From assembly GCF_018831085.1 (NCBI RefSeq), contig NZ_JAGPNM010000001.1:744001-808000 (forward strand): a stretch of 64,000 nucleotides of DNA. Reading direction: 5' to 3'. This DNA comes from Rheinheimera oceanensis. GTDB taxonomy: Bacteria > Pseudomonadota > Gammaproteobacteria > Enterobacterales > Alteromonadaceae. The position numbers were made by a program, and so were the translations under genes. Below, in pieces: positions 1 through 8,757 of this stretch. Under the pieces are notes generated by a model. It saw only the letters and a program-made list of their open reading frames with translations. It made no database searches and was not told the origin of the DNA. Each line of letters begins with the position of its first letter. Position 1 is the stretch's first letter.

Positions 1-136
1 CTTCCAGTGTCATGCGGGCCAGTAAGTCGTCTACCCGTTGCTCTGTGCTCAGGCTGGCGTTTTGATATGGCTGTTGCGCTAACACAGTAAATACTGCGCT
101 AACCCCTAATAGTGCTGCAAGCAGTTGCCTGGCCAT
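1..136 (-). CDS. GH3 family glycoside hydrolase, N-terminal fragment (runs off the window)
   Basis: Only the first 45 codons are present, from ATG at 136 to the window edge. Residues 1-20 form a hydrophobic signal peptide ending near LA-QQ, so the enzyme is exported. The following segment with RVDDLLARMTLE is the usual opening of GH3 beta-glucosidases and beta-xylosidases. It lies 14 bases downstream of the GH43 gene in the same direction, last in the GH8-transporter-GH43 unit, so a beta-xylosidase role on xylo-oligosaccharides is the natural inference. The catalytic residues are outside the window. Confidence 0.8.
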   Translation of the reverse strand, partial: MARQLLAALLGVSAVFTVLAQQPYQNASLSTEQRVDDLLARMTLE

Positions 137-150
137 GCGGTGTCTCCTGT

Positions 151-1155
151 TTAGTCGCGGTACGGCGTTAAGGTACGGATCCGCCCTTCGGCGTCATACT
201 GCAGTTCAGTCATTTTTACCGAGCGCAAATGGGTTACCCCTTCAGACAGCACCGAGTCGTGGTAAAACAGATACCATTTACCGTTAAATTCGCAGATAGA
301 ATGATGGGTAGTCCAGCCGATAACCGGCTCCAATATGCGGCCCTGATAAGTAAAGGGGCCGTAGGGGCTGTTGCCGGTGGCGTAGCAAAGAAAATGCGTA
401 TCGCCGGTAGAATAAGAAAAATAGTATTTACCGTTATATTTATGCAGCCAGGACGCTTCAAAAAAGCGCCGCTCAGTATCACCGGCCAGTAATGGCTGGC
501 CGTGTTCGTCCAGAATGATAATTTCGCGTGGCGCTTCGGCAAATTCCAGCATATTGTCGGTCAGCCGGGCCACTTTGGGCCCCAGCGCCGGTTCATTGGC
601 AGCAGGTTCAGCATATTGTGCATCATAGCGGTTATTGCGGTACTGCTGTAACTGGCCACCCCAGATGCCACCAAAGTACAGATAATAGCTGCCGTCGTCG
701 TCGGCAAATACGGCCGGGTCTATCGAGTAACTGCCCTGAATGGGCTCAGGCTGTGCCGTAAAAGGCCCGGCCGGGCTATCACCGGTAGCAACCCCTAGCT
801 GAAAGCGGCCATCGGCTTTTTTCGCCGGAAAATAAAAATAATATTTGTCGCCTTTTTTTGCCGCATCCGGTGCCCACATTTGCCGCTCTGCCCAGGGTAC
901 GTCGTTAATATGCAGCGCTACGCCGTGATCTACTGCAGTAGCTTCCGGGCCGTCCAGCGACAGTACGTGATAATCCTGCATGGCAAAATGATCGCCGTTG
1001 TCGTTAAAGGCAATACCCGCATCAATGTCATGCGACGGGTAAATATAAATACGGCCGTCAAATACATGCGCTGACGGGTCGGCAGTGTAAATATGCTCTA
1101 CCAGTGGCTGCGAAATTGCTTTGGCTTTTAGTGCCTTATAATCGGTGTCTGACAT
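151..1155 (-). CDS. GH43 family glycosidase (cytoplasmic xylosidase/arabinofuranosidase)
   Basis: A 334-residue single-domain five-bladed-propeller glycosidase without signal peptide, so probably cytoplasmic. The GH43 signature residues are visible: general base D26 in TADPSAHVFDG, pKa-modulating D146 in SIDPAVFADDDG, and a likely acid E233 in FFEASWLHKYNGK. GH43 enzymes remove xylose or arabinose from oligosaccharides. It starts 5 bases after the GPH transporter stop, so it very likely acts on the imported oligosaccharides. Whether it is a beta-xylosidase or an alpha-L-arabinofuranosidase cannot be decided from motifs alone. Confidence 0.85.
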   Translation of the reverse strand: MSDTDYKALKAKAISQPLVEHIYTADPSAHVFDGRIYIYPSHDIDAGIAFNDNGDHFAMQDYHVLSLDGPEATAVDHGVALHINDVPWAERQMWAPDAAKKGDKYYFYFPAKKADGRFQLGVATGDSPAGPFTAQPEPIQGSYSIDPAVFADDDGSYYLYFGGIWGGQLQQYRNNRYDAQYAEPAANEPALGPKVARLTDNMLEFAEAPREIIILDEHGQPLLAGDTERRFFEASWLHKYNGKYYFSYSTGDTHFLCYATGNSPYGPFTYQGRILEPVIGWTTHHSICEFNGKWYLFYHDSVLSEGVTHLRSVKMTELQYDAEGRIRTLTPYRD

Positions 1156-1160
1156 TAGCG

Positions 1161-2678
1161 TTATTCTCCCTGCAACAAACCGGCCGCGGCGCGCCGCTGG
1201 CTTAGCTCTTGTTCAATCTGAATTTCTTTATGCTTATTAATTTCATAAACAAACATGCAGGCCACGCCGAGTAAAAACGGCAGCGCCGCATATAAACTGA
1301 CCGACAGTTTAATGCCGTTAATGGTGCTCTCTGCCTGGGAGGACAACAGAGCGTCATAGCCGTAGTGCGCCAGCAGGCCGGCCACCAGAGCGCCGCCAAT
1401 GCTCAGCCCCAACTTAAGACCAAAAATCATCGCTGAAAAAATAATGGCCGTAGCACGGCGATGATTTTTCCATTCGGAATAATCAGCCACGTCGGCAATC
1501 ATGGCCCACAACAGCGGAATAGTAATACCGTAGAAAAAGCCGTGCAGCAGCTGCGCTAAAAACACCAGGCCAATGGCATCGGGCGGCAGCAGATAAAACA
1601 ACAAAATAAACAGCGTAGAAATAAACAGCGCCACAGCAAACACATCACGCTTGCCAAACCTGTCGGCCAGTGGCTTGGCAAAGCTAATGCCAATAATCAT
1701 GCAGATAATGCCACCGGCATTAAACAGGCTAAAACCCGAGGTAGGCGCGTCTTCAGGCCAGAGAAACCCGTTTAAGCCCATACCGGTAAGCATGGCATTA
1801 AGCCCGGCAATAAAGCGGTTAAAGCCAATATCGTCCAGAAAACCGGCAATATGGGCTTCGCTAAGATAATGCTCAAAATAAAAAATATACATGCCGCCTT
1901 TTAGCGCCAGCGTAATAAACACCAGCACTGTTAACAGCAGCAGAATAAACCAGGGCTTGTTGCGCAGCAGATCACCGAGATCCTGGCGGATACTGGACTT
2001 TTGTAATTGTGGTGACTGCACCCGCTCTTTAGTGGTAATAAAGGTGATCAGAAAAAACACTATGCCGGTAATGGCAAACAGCAGCATGGTCTTTTCAAAA
2101 CCTACAGCTTTATCGCCATCACCGAGGATCAGCACCAGAGGTAGCAACAACGCCTGAATAATAAACTGCGCCACCATTACCGCCACAAAGCGGTATGCCG
2201 ACAGGCTGTTACGTTCGGCCATATTACCGGTAAGTACGCCGCTTAATGCCGAATACGGCAGGTTATTGGCAGAATACACCAGCACCAGCAACACATAGGT
2301 AATAAAAGCATAAATAATTTTGCCCTGCGGGCTGAAATCGGGTGTGCTGAACGCCAGCAAAGCAATAACGCCAAAGGGTACCGCTGTCCACAAGATCCAG
2401 GGCCTGAACTTGCCCCAGCGGCTTTGTGTGCGATCGGCAATCAGGCCCATAACCGGATTAAAACAGGCGCCAATTATACCGCCGAAGAAGATAATCGCCG
2501 CCGCAGAGCCGGCCGGGATCTGATAAACGTCGGTATAAAAAAAAGCCAGAAAGGTCATCAGTGTCTGAAAGATCAGGTTAGCCGCCAGATCGCCGAGGCT
2601 ATAGCCGATTTTTTCTGTCACACTGAGTTTTTCTGTCGTGCTGAGTTTTGCTGTGGCGCTTGAGCTAGCTGTTTGCAT
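1161..2678 (-). CDS. GPH-family (MelB/XynB-type) oligosaccharide:cation symporter
   Basis: A 505-residue MFS protein of the glycoside-pentoside-hexuronide:cation family with about 12 membrane segments. Typical features are the N-terminal KIGYSLGDLAANLIFQT and the internal DRTQSRWGKFRPWILW loop, both hallmarks of MelB-like symporters. The long N-terminal tail (MQTASSSATAKLS) contains several possible starts; a Met-free tail makes ATG 2678 the only ATG before the first helix. It is flanked by GH8 (29 bases upstream) and GH43 (5 bases downstream), so the likely cargo is xylo-oligosaccharide or arabinoxylo-oligosaccharide. Confidence 0.87.
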   Translation of the reverse strand: MQTASSSATAKLSTTEKLSVTEKIGYSLGDLAANLIFQTLMTFLAFFYTDVYQIPAGSAAAIIFFGGIIGACFNPVMGLIADRTQSRWGKFRPWILWTAVPFGVIALLAFSTPDFSPQGKIIYAFITYVLLVLVYSANNLPYSALSGVLTGNMAERNSLSAYRFVAVMVAQFIIQALLLPLVLILGDGDKAVGFEKTMLLFAITGIVFFLITFITTKERVQSPQLQKSSIRQDLGDLLRNKPWFILLLLTVLVFITLALKGGMYIFYFEHYLSEAHIAGFLDDIGFNRFIAGLNAMLTGMGLNGFLWPEDAPTSGFSLFNAGGIICMIIGISFAKPLADRFGKRDVFAVALFISTLFILLFYLLPPDAIGLVFLAQLLHGFFYGITIPLLWAMIADVADYSEWKNHRRATAIIFSAMIFGLKLGLSIGGALVAGLLAHYGYDALLSSQAESTINGIKLSVSLYAALPFLLGVACMFVYEINKHKEIQIEQELSQRRAAAGLLQGE

Positions 2679-2707
2679 CTTTGTCTGCCTGTTGATTATC
2701 GTTGTTT

Positions 2708-4045
2708 TTATTCTGTTTTATATGTTGGTACAGGCAACCAGGCCTGAAACTGCCCGCTTACATGCAACAATGCCAGCATATACAACATGCCATCATAGTA
2801 ACGGTAATGGCCTTCTGGTACTGGCAGCTGCCACAAGGCCTGCACAAATTTACCGGCATCCGGCCGGGTAGCCGCCAGGCTGGCCACGGCATTCATTGCC
2901 ACTAAGCCACTTTGCTGGGCGTTATCCAGCTTTTTACCGTCCAGGCTGTACTGGCTGCTGTAACTGCTTAACCCTTCACTGACAAAAAACGCCTGCAGCC
3001 GGTTGCTTAGTTCTACCGCTCTGGCATCCTTGCGCCACCAGCTCCAGTCAAACGACCAGTTCATTGCCGTGCGCCAGGCATCAAAGCGAAAATCGGCTGA
3101 CTCGGGCCGCCATGGCGCCGCCCAGGGGCTGCCATCAAAGTTGCCGTAATCCGGCGTCAGGCCTGTGCCTGGATGAGCCGCCTTGCTGAAATAGTCGCGG
3201 CTAACCTGCGCGGCCTGTTGCCAGAATGCCCGGTCGGCTTCTGGCCCCATTCTGGCCCACACTTCATAAAAGGCCGGTAAATGGTATGAGGCATCGGTAT
3301 GATCGGCATTGGCTAAATCGGGTGTAAAGCGCACCATGGCGTATTCAGGATGAAACAAATTCGTGCCGGTTTGGCTGCCACGCCGGGTCTGGCCGGTAAT
3401 AATGTTGCGGTGGCGCATATGCTGCAGTAATTCATCGGCCCTGGCCTTGTACTGGTAAATACCCGCCCCGTCGCCCCAGCGTACCGAGGCAAAATATAGC
3501 GCCGTAGCAAAATATTCTTCGCCATCAGGCGCGGGCATTTCATCCAGTGCCACTCCGTCGGTACCTACAGACCAGGCAAAGTAGCCATAGGCCGGATGCG
3601 CCGGGTCGCTATGGTACATATGGCTGACAGCCCAGTTCCACAGCGCATTAAATTCAGCCTGTTTATTCAGTTGCACGGCGATCATCATGCCGTACGACAT
3701 GCCCTCAGAGCGCACATCATTGTTATTAATATCTGCAATATACGCCTTGGCGCCATGCCCGTTACTGCCATCAGCAAAATACACTGCCTGGCTATCTGGC
3801 GCGCCATAAAACAGCTGGTTAAAAGCCCGGCTAATTTTGGCGTTAATGGCCTGCTGGCTGTAGCCCTGCTGAGCAAATAAGTTAGGGTAACGGCCACTAA
3901 CAGCACTGCCCTGCTCTGCCTGCCCGGGCACTATAGTTGCTGTTTGCCGGTTAGCCGTACAGGCTGCTAACAGAGCTATCAGGCAAAGGCTGCAAGCCAG
4001 TAGTGCCGGTTTGTATAACAGCAAAAACTTAGGTGCTGACATCAT
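2708..4045 (-). CDS. GH8 reducing-end xylose-releasing exo-oligoxylanase, lipoprotein
   Basis: The 445 residues include a signal peptide with a lipobox (LLAAC, Cys29), so this is a membrane-anchored lipoprotein. The GH8 acid motif VRSEGMSYGM is at about residue 112 (Glu114), and a second conserved segment DYGNFDGSPW follows in the C-terminal half. The length and EGMSYGM motif fit the Rex subfamily, which removes xylose from the reducing end of xylo-oligosaccharides (EC 3.2.1.156). It is the first gene of the GH8-symporter-GH43-GH3 unit and diverges from the XylE-like transporter. A plain endoxylanase of GH8 is the alternative. Confidence 0.85.
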   Translation of the reverse strand: MMSAPKFLLLYKPALLACSLCLIALLAACTANRQTATIVPGQAEQGSAVSGRYPNLFAQQGYSQQAINAKISRAFNQLFYGAPDSQAVYFADGSNGHGAKAYIADINNNDVRSEGMSYGMMIAVQLNKQAEFNALWNWAVSHMYHSDPAHPAYGYFAWSVGTDGVALDEMPAPDGEEYFATALYFASVRWGDGAGIYQYKARADELLQHMRHRNIITGQTRRGSQTGTNLFHPEYAMVRFTPDLANADHTDASYHLPAFYEVWARMGPEADRAFWQQAAQVSRDYFSKAAHPGTGLTPDYGNFDGSPWAAPWRPESADFRFDAWRTAMNWSFDWSWWRKDARAVELSNRLQAFFVSEGLSSYSSQYSLDGKKLDNAQQSGLVAMNAVASLAATRPDAGKFVQALWQLPVPEGHYRYYDGMLYMLALLHVSGQFQAWLPVPTYKTE

Positions 4046-4215
4046 GGGTATTGCTACTTTTATAATGACAATCTGACCTTACCATACAATGCAAGGCCGC
4101 TTAGCGGATTAACGAAATGTACTGAAAGAATTATGTTTTTTAACAAGCACGCTGCTTAAGTACCGATTAAACTTTATGCTGCTTAAAGATAACTACAATA
4201 ACAGGGGTCACTATT
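4046..4215. promoter_or_regulatory. Divergent control region of xylan unit and XylE-like transporter
   Basis: This AT-rich 170-base intergenic region separates the GH8 operon (minus) from the sugar porter (plus). It contains the 12-mer GAATTATGTTTT at 4128-4139, which recurs at 14031-14042 in the xylB/xylR intergenic region. The shared word and the shared function suggest a binding site for XylR, but no experimentally defined operator can be read directly. Confidence 0.4.
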
Positions 4216-5643
4216 TTGCAGCCTAACTCAGTAAACGCAGCACTCACTGCGACAGAAGCCGATAACCGCGGTTTTATTTTATTTATTACCATAGTCGCCA
4301 CCTTAGGTGGCTTTTTATTTGGCTACGACAGCGGCGTGATTAACGGCACTGTGGATGGCCTGCAGCAGGCGTTTAACTCACAAAGTGCCGGTACCGGCTT
4401 TAACGTAGCCAGTATGCTGCTGGGCTGCGCCGTCGGCGCTTTTTTTGCCGGCCGGTTAGCCGACATTAGCGGCAGGCGTACCTTACTGCAGGTAGCGGCT
4501 GTGTTTTTTGTTATCAGCGCCTGGGGCTCAGGCGTGGCTGACAGCTCAGTAGAGTTTGTGTTTTACCGTATTCTCGGCGGCTTGGCGGTGGGGGCCGCGT
4601 CGGTAATGGCACCGGCTTATATCTCTGAAGTAGCACCGGCGCGTTATCGGGGCATGCTCACCACAGTGCAGCAAATTGCCATTATCTTTGGCCTGTTTAT
4701 GGCTTTTATCAGCAATTACCTGCTGGCAAAATTCGCCGGGGCCTCCACCGCAGTGCTGTGGCTCGACTTTGCTGCCTGGCGCTGGATGTTCTGGATGGAG
4801 CTTATTCCGGCAGTGCTGTTTTTACTGATGCTGTTGTTTATACCGGAAAGCCCGCGTTTTCTGGTGCTCAGAGGCAAAGCCGCACTGGCAAAAACGGTGT
4901 TAACACGGCTGTATGGCGACACTGCCGCAACGCGTAAATTAACCGAGATCCAGCAGTCGCTGGAAGGCAATCATCAACCACAGCTGCGCGATTTAGTGGA
5001 TAAGCAAAGCGGCAAATTGCGCCGTATTGTCTGGGTTGGCATTGGCCTGGCGACGTTTCAGCAATTAGTTGGTATTAATGTGGTGTTTTATTACGGCGCT
5101 GTACTGTGGCAGGCGGTGGGGTTTTCCGAATCAGACGCGCTGTTAATCAACGTGATCAGCGGCGGCCTGAGTATTGCTGCCTGCGTGATTACGCTGCTGG
5201 TAATTGATAAAATTGGCCGCAAGCCACTGCTGAAATGGGGCTCAGTTGGCATGGCTATTACGCTGGCTTTGATGGTACTGGCTTTTGCCAATGCCGATCA
5301 GGACGCCAATGGCCGCCTGTTGCTGGGCGACTGGGGTATAGTGGCGCTTATTAGTGCCAATGCTTATGTGTTTTTCTTTAATATGTCCTGGGGCCCGGTA
5401 ATGTGGGTAATGCTGGGCGAGATGTTCCCTAACCAGATCCGTGGCTCGGGCCTGGCGGTTAGCGGCCTGGCACAGTGGAGCAGTAACTTTCTGATCACCA
5501 TGACCTTTCCGCTATTACTAAGCGGCATAGGTTTAGCCGGCGCTTACGGTTTATACACGCTGGGCGCGCTGTTATCGGTGTTCTTTGTTGCGAAAATGGT
5601 GCATGAAACCAAAGGCACCGAGCTGGAAGATATGCAGGGTTAA
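4216..5643 (+). CDS. XylE-like sugar porter (D-xylose:H+ symporter)
   Basis: A 475-residue MFS sugar-porter protein with 12 predicted helices. Diagnostic motifs are the first-helix GGFLFGYDSGVINGT, the ADISGRRTLLQ loop, PESPRFLVLRGK after helix 6, and QQLVGINVVFYYG in helix 7. These match the XylE/GalP/AraE family. The start is TTG at 4216, chosen because AGGGG lies 8 bases upstream and no ATG/GTG fits. Location in the xylan/xylose region and divergence from the GH8 unit argue for D-xylose as substrate; glucose or arabinose cannot be excluded. Confidence 0.85.
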   Translation: MQPNSVNAALTATEADNRGFILFITIVATLGGFLFGYDSGVINGTVDGLQQAFNSQSAGTGFNVASMLLGCAVGAFFAGRLADISGRRTLLQVAAVFFVISAWGSGVADSSVEFVFYRILGGLAVGAASVMAPAYISEVAPARYRGMLTTVQQIAIIFGLFMAFISNYLLAKFAGASTAVLWLDFAAWRWMFWMELIPAVLFLLMLLFIPESPRFLVLRGKAALAKTVLTRLYGDTAATRKLTEIQQSLEGNHQPQLRDLVDKQSGKLRRIVWVGIGLATFQQLVGINVVFYYGAVLWQAVGFSESDALLINVISGGLSIAACVITLLVIDKIGRKPLLKWGSVGMAITLALMVLAFANADQDANGRLLLGDWGIVALISANAYVFFFNMSWGPVMWVMLGEMFPNQIRGSGLAVSGLAQWSSNFLITMTFPLLLSGIGLAGAYGLYTLGALLSVFFVAKMVHETKGTELEDMQG

Positions 5644-5900
5644 AGCAGCGTGCACCAGATACAATGGCAACTGCAGTTATAGTAAACGGCTGCAGTGCCA
5701 AAAAGCTGGCATTGTTTCATGCACCTGCCAAAGCGCTTGTCAGGTCGTTATTTTGCCTAATATATATCTTCAATGTACCGTGCATCTGGCAAAGCGACGA
5801 TGACCTATCGATCAATTATCAGGTGAAAAAGCTTCAGCAGCTGGTTACTGCATGCGCTATACTGCACCAGTAGTATGATTATTGGTGAGGAATATGAATT
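5644..5900. promoter_or_regulatory. Intergenic region upstream of the ParDE pair
   Basis: This 257-base gap holds no gene that I can support. It contains two imperfect copies of a 15-base word, GCACCTGCCAAAGCG (5721-5735) and GCATCTGGCAAAGCG (5782-5796), and a plausible -10 box TATACT at 5858-5863 ahead of parD. ParD-type antitoxins usually repress their own promoter, so an operator near 5840-5890 is expected, but I cannot identify a clean palindrome. Confidence 0.3.
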
Positions 5901-6164
5901 ATGGCTGTTGTCCGAAAAACAATTACCTTAACCGAGCAGCAAGGTGACTGGGTAAAAACACGCATTGCCAGCGGCGATTTCACCAACGACAGTGAGTATT
6001 TCCGCGACTTAATCCGCCGCGATCAAGCCCGCAACGCCCAGCTTGAAGCAGTACGCGCAGCACTGATTGAAGGTGAGCAAAGCGGCATAAGCCCACGTTC
6101 TGCTGATGATATTTTGCAGGCCGCAAGAGCAAGGCTGAAAGCCGATGGCACGATACCGGCTTAG
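5901..6164 (+). CDS. Type II antitoxin, ParD/CopG family
   Basis: 87 residues. The N-terminal RKTITLTEQQGDWVKTRI is the ribbon-helix-helix DNA-binding unit of ParD-like antitoxins, and the C-terminal tail (LKADGTIPA) would wrap the toxin. It overlaps the following ParE-like gene by 20 bases, the classic antitoxin-first arrangement. It is expected to neutralise the toxin and autoregulate the pair. It starts at an ATG about 8 bases after GGTGAGGAA. Confidence 0.88.
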   Translation: MAVVRKTITLTEQQGDWVKTRIASGDFTNDSEYFRDLIRRDQARNAQLEAVRAALIEGEQSGISPRSADDILQAARARLKADGTIPA

Positions 6165-6447
6165 TCATAGCGCAGATCAGGATTTTTTTGACATCTATAT
6201 CTATGGGGCGCAGACCTTCGGTGTTAAACAAGCTGAAGCCTATACTGCGGGTATGCAACTACGTTTTCAGGAAATTGCCGAAGCGCCCCATTTGTATCAG
6301 GCTGTCGACAATATCAGGCCAGGGTATCGCCGCAGTGTGTACGGCGTTCACGCAATTTATTACCGCCAAGACGGTGCAGATGTACTGATCGTTCGTATTC
6401 TACGAGCACAGAATCTAACCACAGCGCTTACGGAAGATATTAGTTAG
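6145..6447 (+). CDS. Type II toxin, ParE/RelE superfamily
   Basis: 100 residues with the ParE fold signature: N-terminal RLSHSADQDFFDIYIYG, a central GYRRSVYGVHAIYYR strand pair, and C-terminal VLIVRILRAQNLTTAL. ParE toxins target DNA gyrase; RelE relatives cleave mRNA. The absence of the RelE catalytic basic cluster and the match to the R-I-L-R-A/H-x-N ending favour ParE. It is translationally coupled to the antitoxin by a 20-base overlap. The pair opens an accessory block inside the xylose region and could stabilise it. Confidence 0.87.
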   Translation: MARYRLSHSADQDFFDIYIYGAQTFGVKQAEAYTAGMQLRFQEIAEAPHLYQAVDNIRPGYRRSVYGVHAIYYRQDGADVLIVRILRAQNLTTALTEDIS

Positions 6448-6506
6448 CACAGCCCAATCCCCCAGCATCTGGTTTTGCCTTTAAACAAACTAGCAAAAGG
6501 AATGGC

Positions 6507-7055
6507 ATGCATAAATTTTTAATATTATTTTTAGTTGTCATGACTAATTATGCTCACGCAACTCAGCAGATTAAAGAAACATATATTATTGATGGTGAAT
6601 CATTTGGTCTAGATATGGGGCCTGGAGATGTAAGTCCTCTTAACTCACTATACACCTTTGAAGAAATTCACTTAATGTTGGAATCAGAAGGTTGGTGTTC
6701 TGCAAACTGGCGAGGTTATAAAGGTACTTGGGAAGTTAAAAATAACCAATTGTTTTTAAACGCTCTAGTTAAAGGAGCTTGCTCTGAGAATCCTCCATTA
6801 GTTGATCCGGTTTTATTCTTCGGTGAAAAATCTTATCCACTAAAAGCAAAATGGTTTAGTGGAAATATTAAATTACGACTATCTCCCGACACATATAAAT
6901 ATTGCAAAACCGATGGCAACACAAAAAAAATGATCGGTTATGAATATGAAGCCATGGTATATGAATTCTCTAATGGCGACTTTGTGTATAAGTCAAAGCA
7001 GTTAATTAAAGAAACATGGGAGCATGCTCTGGAGAGCTGCCTAACGGAGCGTTGA
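6507..7055 (+). CDS. Exported protein of unknown function
   Basis: 182 residues; I recognise no family. A cleavable signal peptide is clear at residues 1-18 (MHKFLILFLVVMTNYAHA). The mature part contains four or more cysteines (EGWCSANW, GACSEN, YKYCKT, ESCLTE), suggesting disulphides in the periplasm. ATG 6507 is supported by AAAGGAA about 6 bases upstream. Its base composition is visibly more AT-rich than its neighbours and codons such as AAT/TTA/ATA dominate, which suggests recent acquisition together with the adjacent ParDE pair. Confidence 0.65.
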   Translation: MHKFLILFLVVMTNYAHATQQIKETYIIDGESFGLDMGPGDVSPLNSLYTFEEIHLMLESEGWCSANWRGYKGTWEVKNNQLFLNALVKGACSENPPLVDPVLFFGEKSYPLKAKWFSGNIKLRLSPDTYKYCKTDGNTKKMIGYEYEAMVYEFSNGDFVYKSKQLIKETWEHALESCLTER

Positions 7056-7118
7056 TATGCCGTTCAGAGGTTTGGAGACGCAGTAATTGGCAGTGAACAA
7101 CTGCCGATAAACTGAGTT

Positions 7119-8600
7119 TTACTGTTTTTTATATGCAGTTTGATTATACAAAAGAATTTCCGGCTGCCCCGCAACTACGCTAAAACTGACTTCAACCCCG
7201 GTATCTTCATGTACATAGGTATTTTCACCCTGCACTGCTGTTAACGGATAAATATCGCCATTGGGGAATTTAACTGCAATCCCGTCAGCCTCCGCCACTG
7301 GAATAATGTCCACCTGCCAACCTGCTGCAAAGGGATATTTGCCGATAAACACGGCCTGCTCTTCCAGATTAACTTTACGCTTATTAAAAGATTTGCCTTT
7401 AAAATTAGGCCAGTTATAGACAAATGACGCTGCCCTCATCATTTCAAACCCAACACTATAGCCAGCATCGGAGTTTGTCATAAATACTGCGCCATCCCCT
7501 GTTTCGGGATACATTACCATAAAGCATCTGTAACCCTGGGTGCCACCACCATGCTGAAACAAGAATTGCTCACCTTCACCGGCAACGATAAATGTCATTG
7601 CCGGTTGCCCGCCAAACTCTTCTGATAGATCCTGGTCCGGCATTACCGGGGCTAACATTTCTCTGGCGGAGGCTTGTGACAGCAAATGACTTTGCCCTTT
7701 ATATGCCTTACTGGTTTCTATCGCCAGCTTGGCTAAATCGGTTGGTGTAGACCACAGTCCGGCAGCAGCTTGTTCAGGATGCACCCGCCAACTGCCGTCT
7801 ATCATCTTGCCCGACGTTTCGTGGCCTAAAGCTACTTGAATACCGTCCTTTTGCGGATAATCCATAGCAAATGAGCTGTTTTGCATACCCACTTGCGATA
7901 ACATCCAAACATCCATAACACGTTCAAACGGTTGTTTGAACGTATCACTTAAGGCTATTTCGGCAAGGGTGTACCCCGCGCCTGAATAGCGAACTATAGT
8001 GCCTGGTGTTGTCTCAACACTGGCAGCTTTACTTGTCGCTGGCGCATCGCCGTTAAACGTTTGAATATCCGATGGTATTTCGGTACCTTTTTCATAGCCC
8101 TGATAACCTCCTGCTGTTAAACCGGAACTGTGATCAAGAATGTTTTTAAACGTCACAGGAGCCTCAGACGTTTGCTTGCCTTTCGCTAAGGTCAACGATG
8201 TTAAATATGTCGCGATATCGGCATTAATATCGATAACGCCCTGGTCTTTCATTCTCATCACAGCAAATGCCGTTGCAGGTTTTGCAATAGACGCCGCCTG
8301 AAACACTGTGTTGACAGTAACAGCCTGCTCTGAAGTTGCAGAGACAGTGCCGTAGCCCTGGGCCCAGGATACTTCTCCGTTTTGGATCAGGGCGAAACTT
8401 ATACCAGGCACTTTGTGATGTAACAACCGTTCATTTATTGCAAAAGTGCTTACCCTTTCCTGTTCAAACTTAACAGGAAGACGCAAACCTGTTTCAACTG
8501 CAGCCTTTAGTGCCGCTGTGCCAGGCTCAATATCAACAGTGTTTTTAGCCTGAGCGATATTGGTGCTGACAGCCAATATTAATAACAAATACTTCTGCAT
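7119..8600 (-). CDS. Secreted serine hydrolase, class C beta-lactamase/esterase family
   Basis: 493 residues counting from ATG 8600, chosen because GAGGAAA lies just upstream and a signal peptide (MQKYLLLILAVSTNIAQA) follows directly; an upstream start at 8660 would bury that signal. The catalytic S104-I-A-K107 tetrad of the beta-lactamase/D-peptidase clan is visible. The second motif is YSGAGY (Y205) in place of the usual Y-x-N, and the third is HGGG in FLFQHGGGTQGYR. Such proteins are esterases, D-amino-acid amidases or PBP-like hydrolases, and true beta-lactam hydrolysis is not implied. It diverges from the CadC-like regulator. Confidence 0.85.
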   Translation of the reverse strand: MQKYLLLILAVSTNIAQAKNTVDIEPGTAALKAAVETGLRLPVKFEQERVSTFAINERLLHHKVPGISFALIQNGEVSWAQGYGTVSATSEQAVTVNTVFQAASIAKPATAFAVMRMKDQGVIDINADIATYLTSLTLAKGKQTSEAPVTFKNILDHSSGLTAGGYQGYEKGTEIPSDIQTFNGDAPATSKAASVETTPGTIVRYSGAGYTLAEIALSDTFKQPFERVMDVWMLSQVGMQNSSFAMDYPQKDGIQVALGHETSGKMIDGSWRVHPEQAAAGLWSTPTDLAKLAIETSKAYKGQSHLLSQASAREMLAPVMPDQDLSEEFGGQPAMTFIVAGEGEQFLFQHGGGTQGYRCFMVMYPETGDGAVFMTNSDAGYSVGFEMMRAASFVYNWPNFKGKSFNKRKVNLEEQAVFIGKYPFAAGWQVDIIPVAEADGIAVKFPNGDIYPLTAVQGENTYVHEDTGVEVSFSVVAGQPEILLYNQTAYKKQ

Positions 8601-8757
8601 ATTTTCCTCAGTAGGGTTGCTCACATTTGAACGCAACGATAATGACCAAAGGCAGAACAACAGGCATGATTTCCCGATGACTTTTTATGACCTTTAATGA
8701 CCTGACGTGGTGAACATGTTAAGTTCTGCCCTCCACAGGGACAGCAAGGGTTAAGCA

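Noticed and set aside
7119..8600. True class C beta-lactamase
   Set aside because: The second motif is YSGAGY rather than Y-x-N and the third is HGGG; these fit esterase/D-peptidase relatives, so resistance is not supported.
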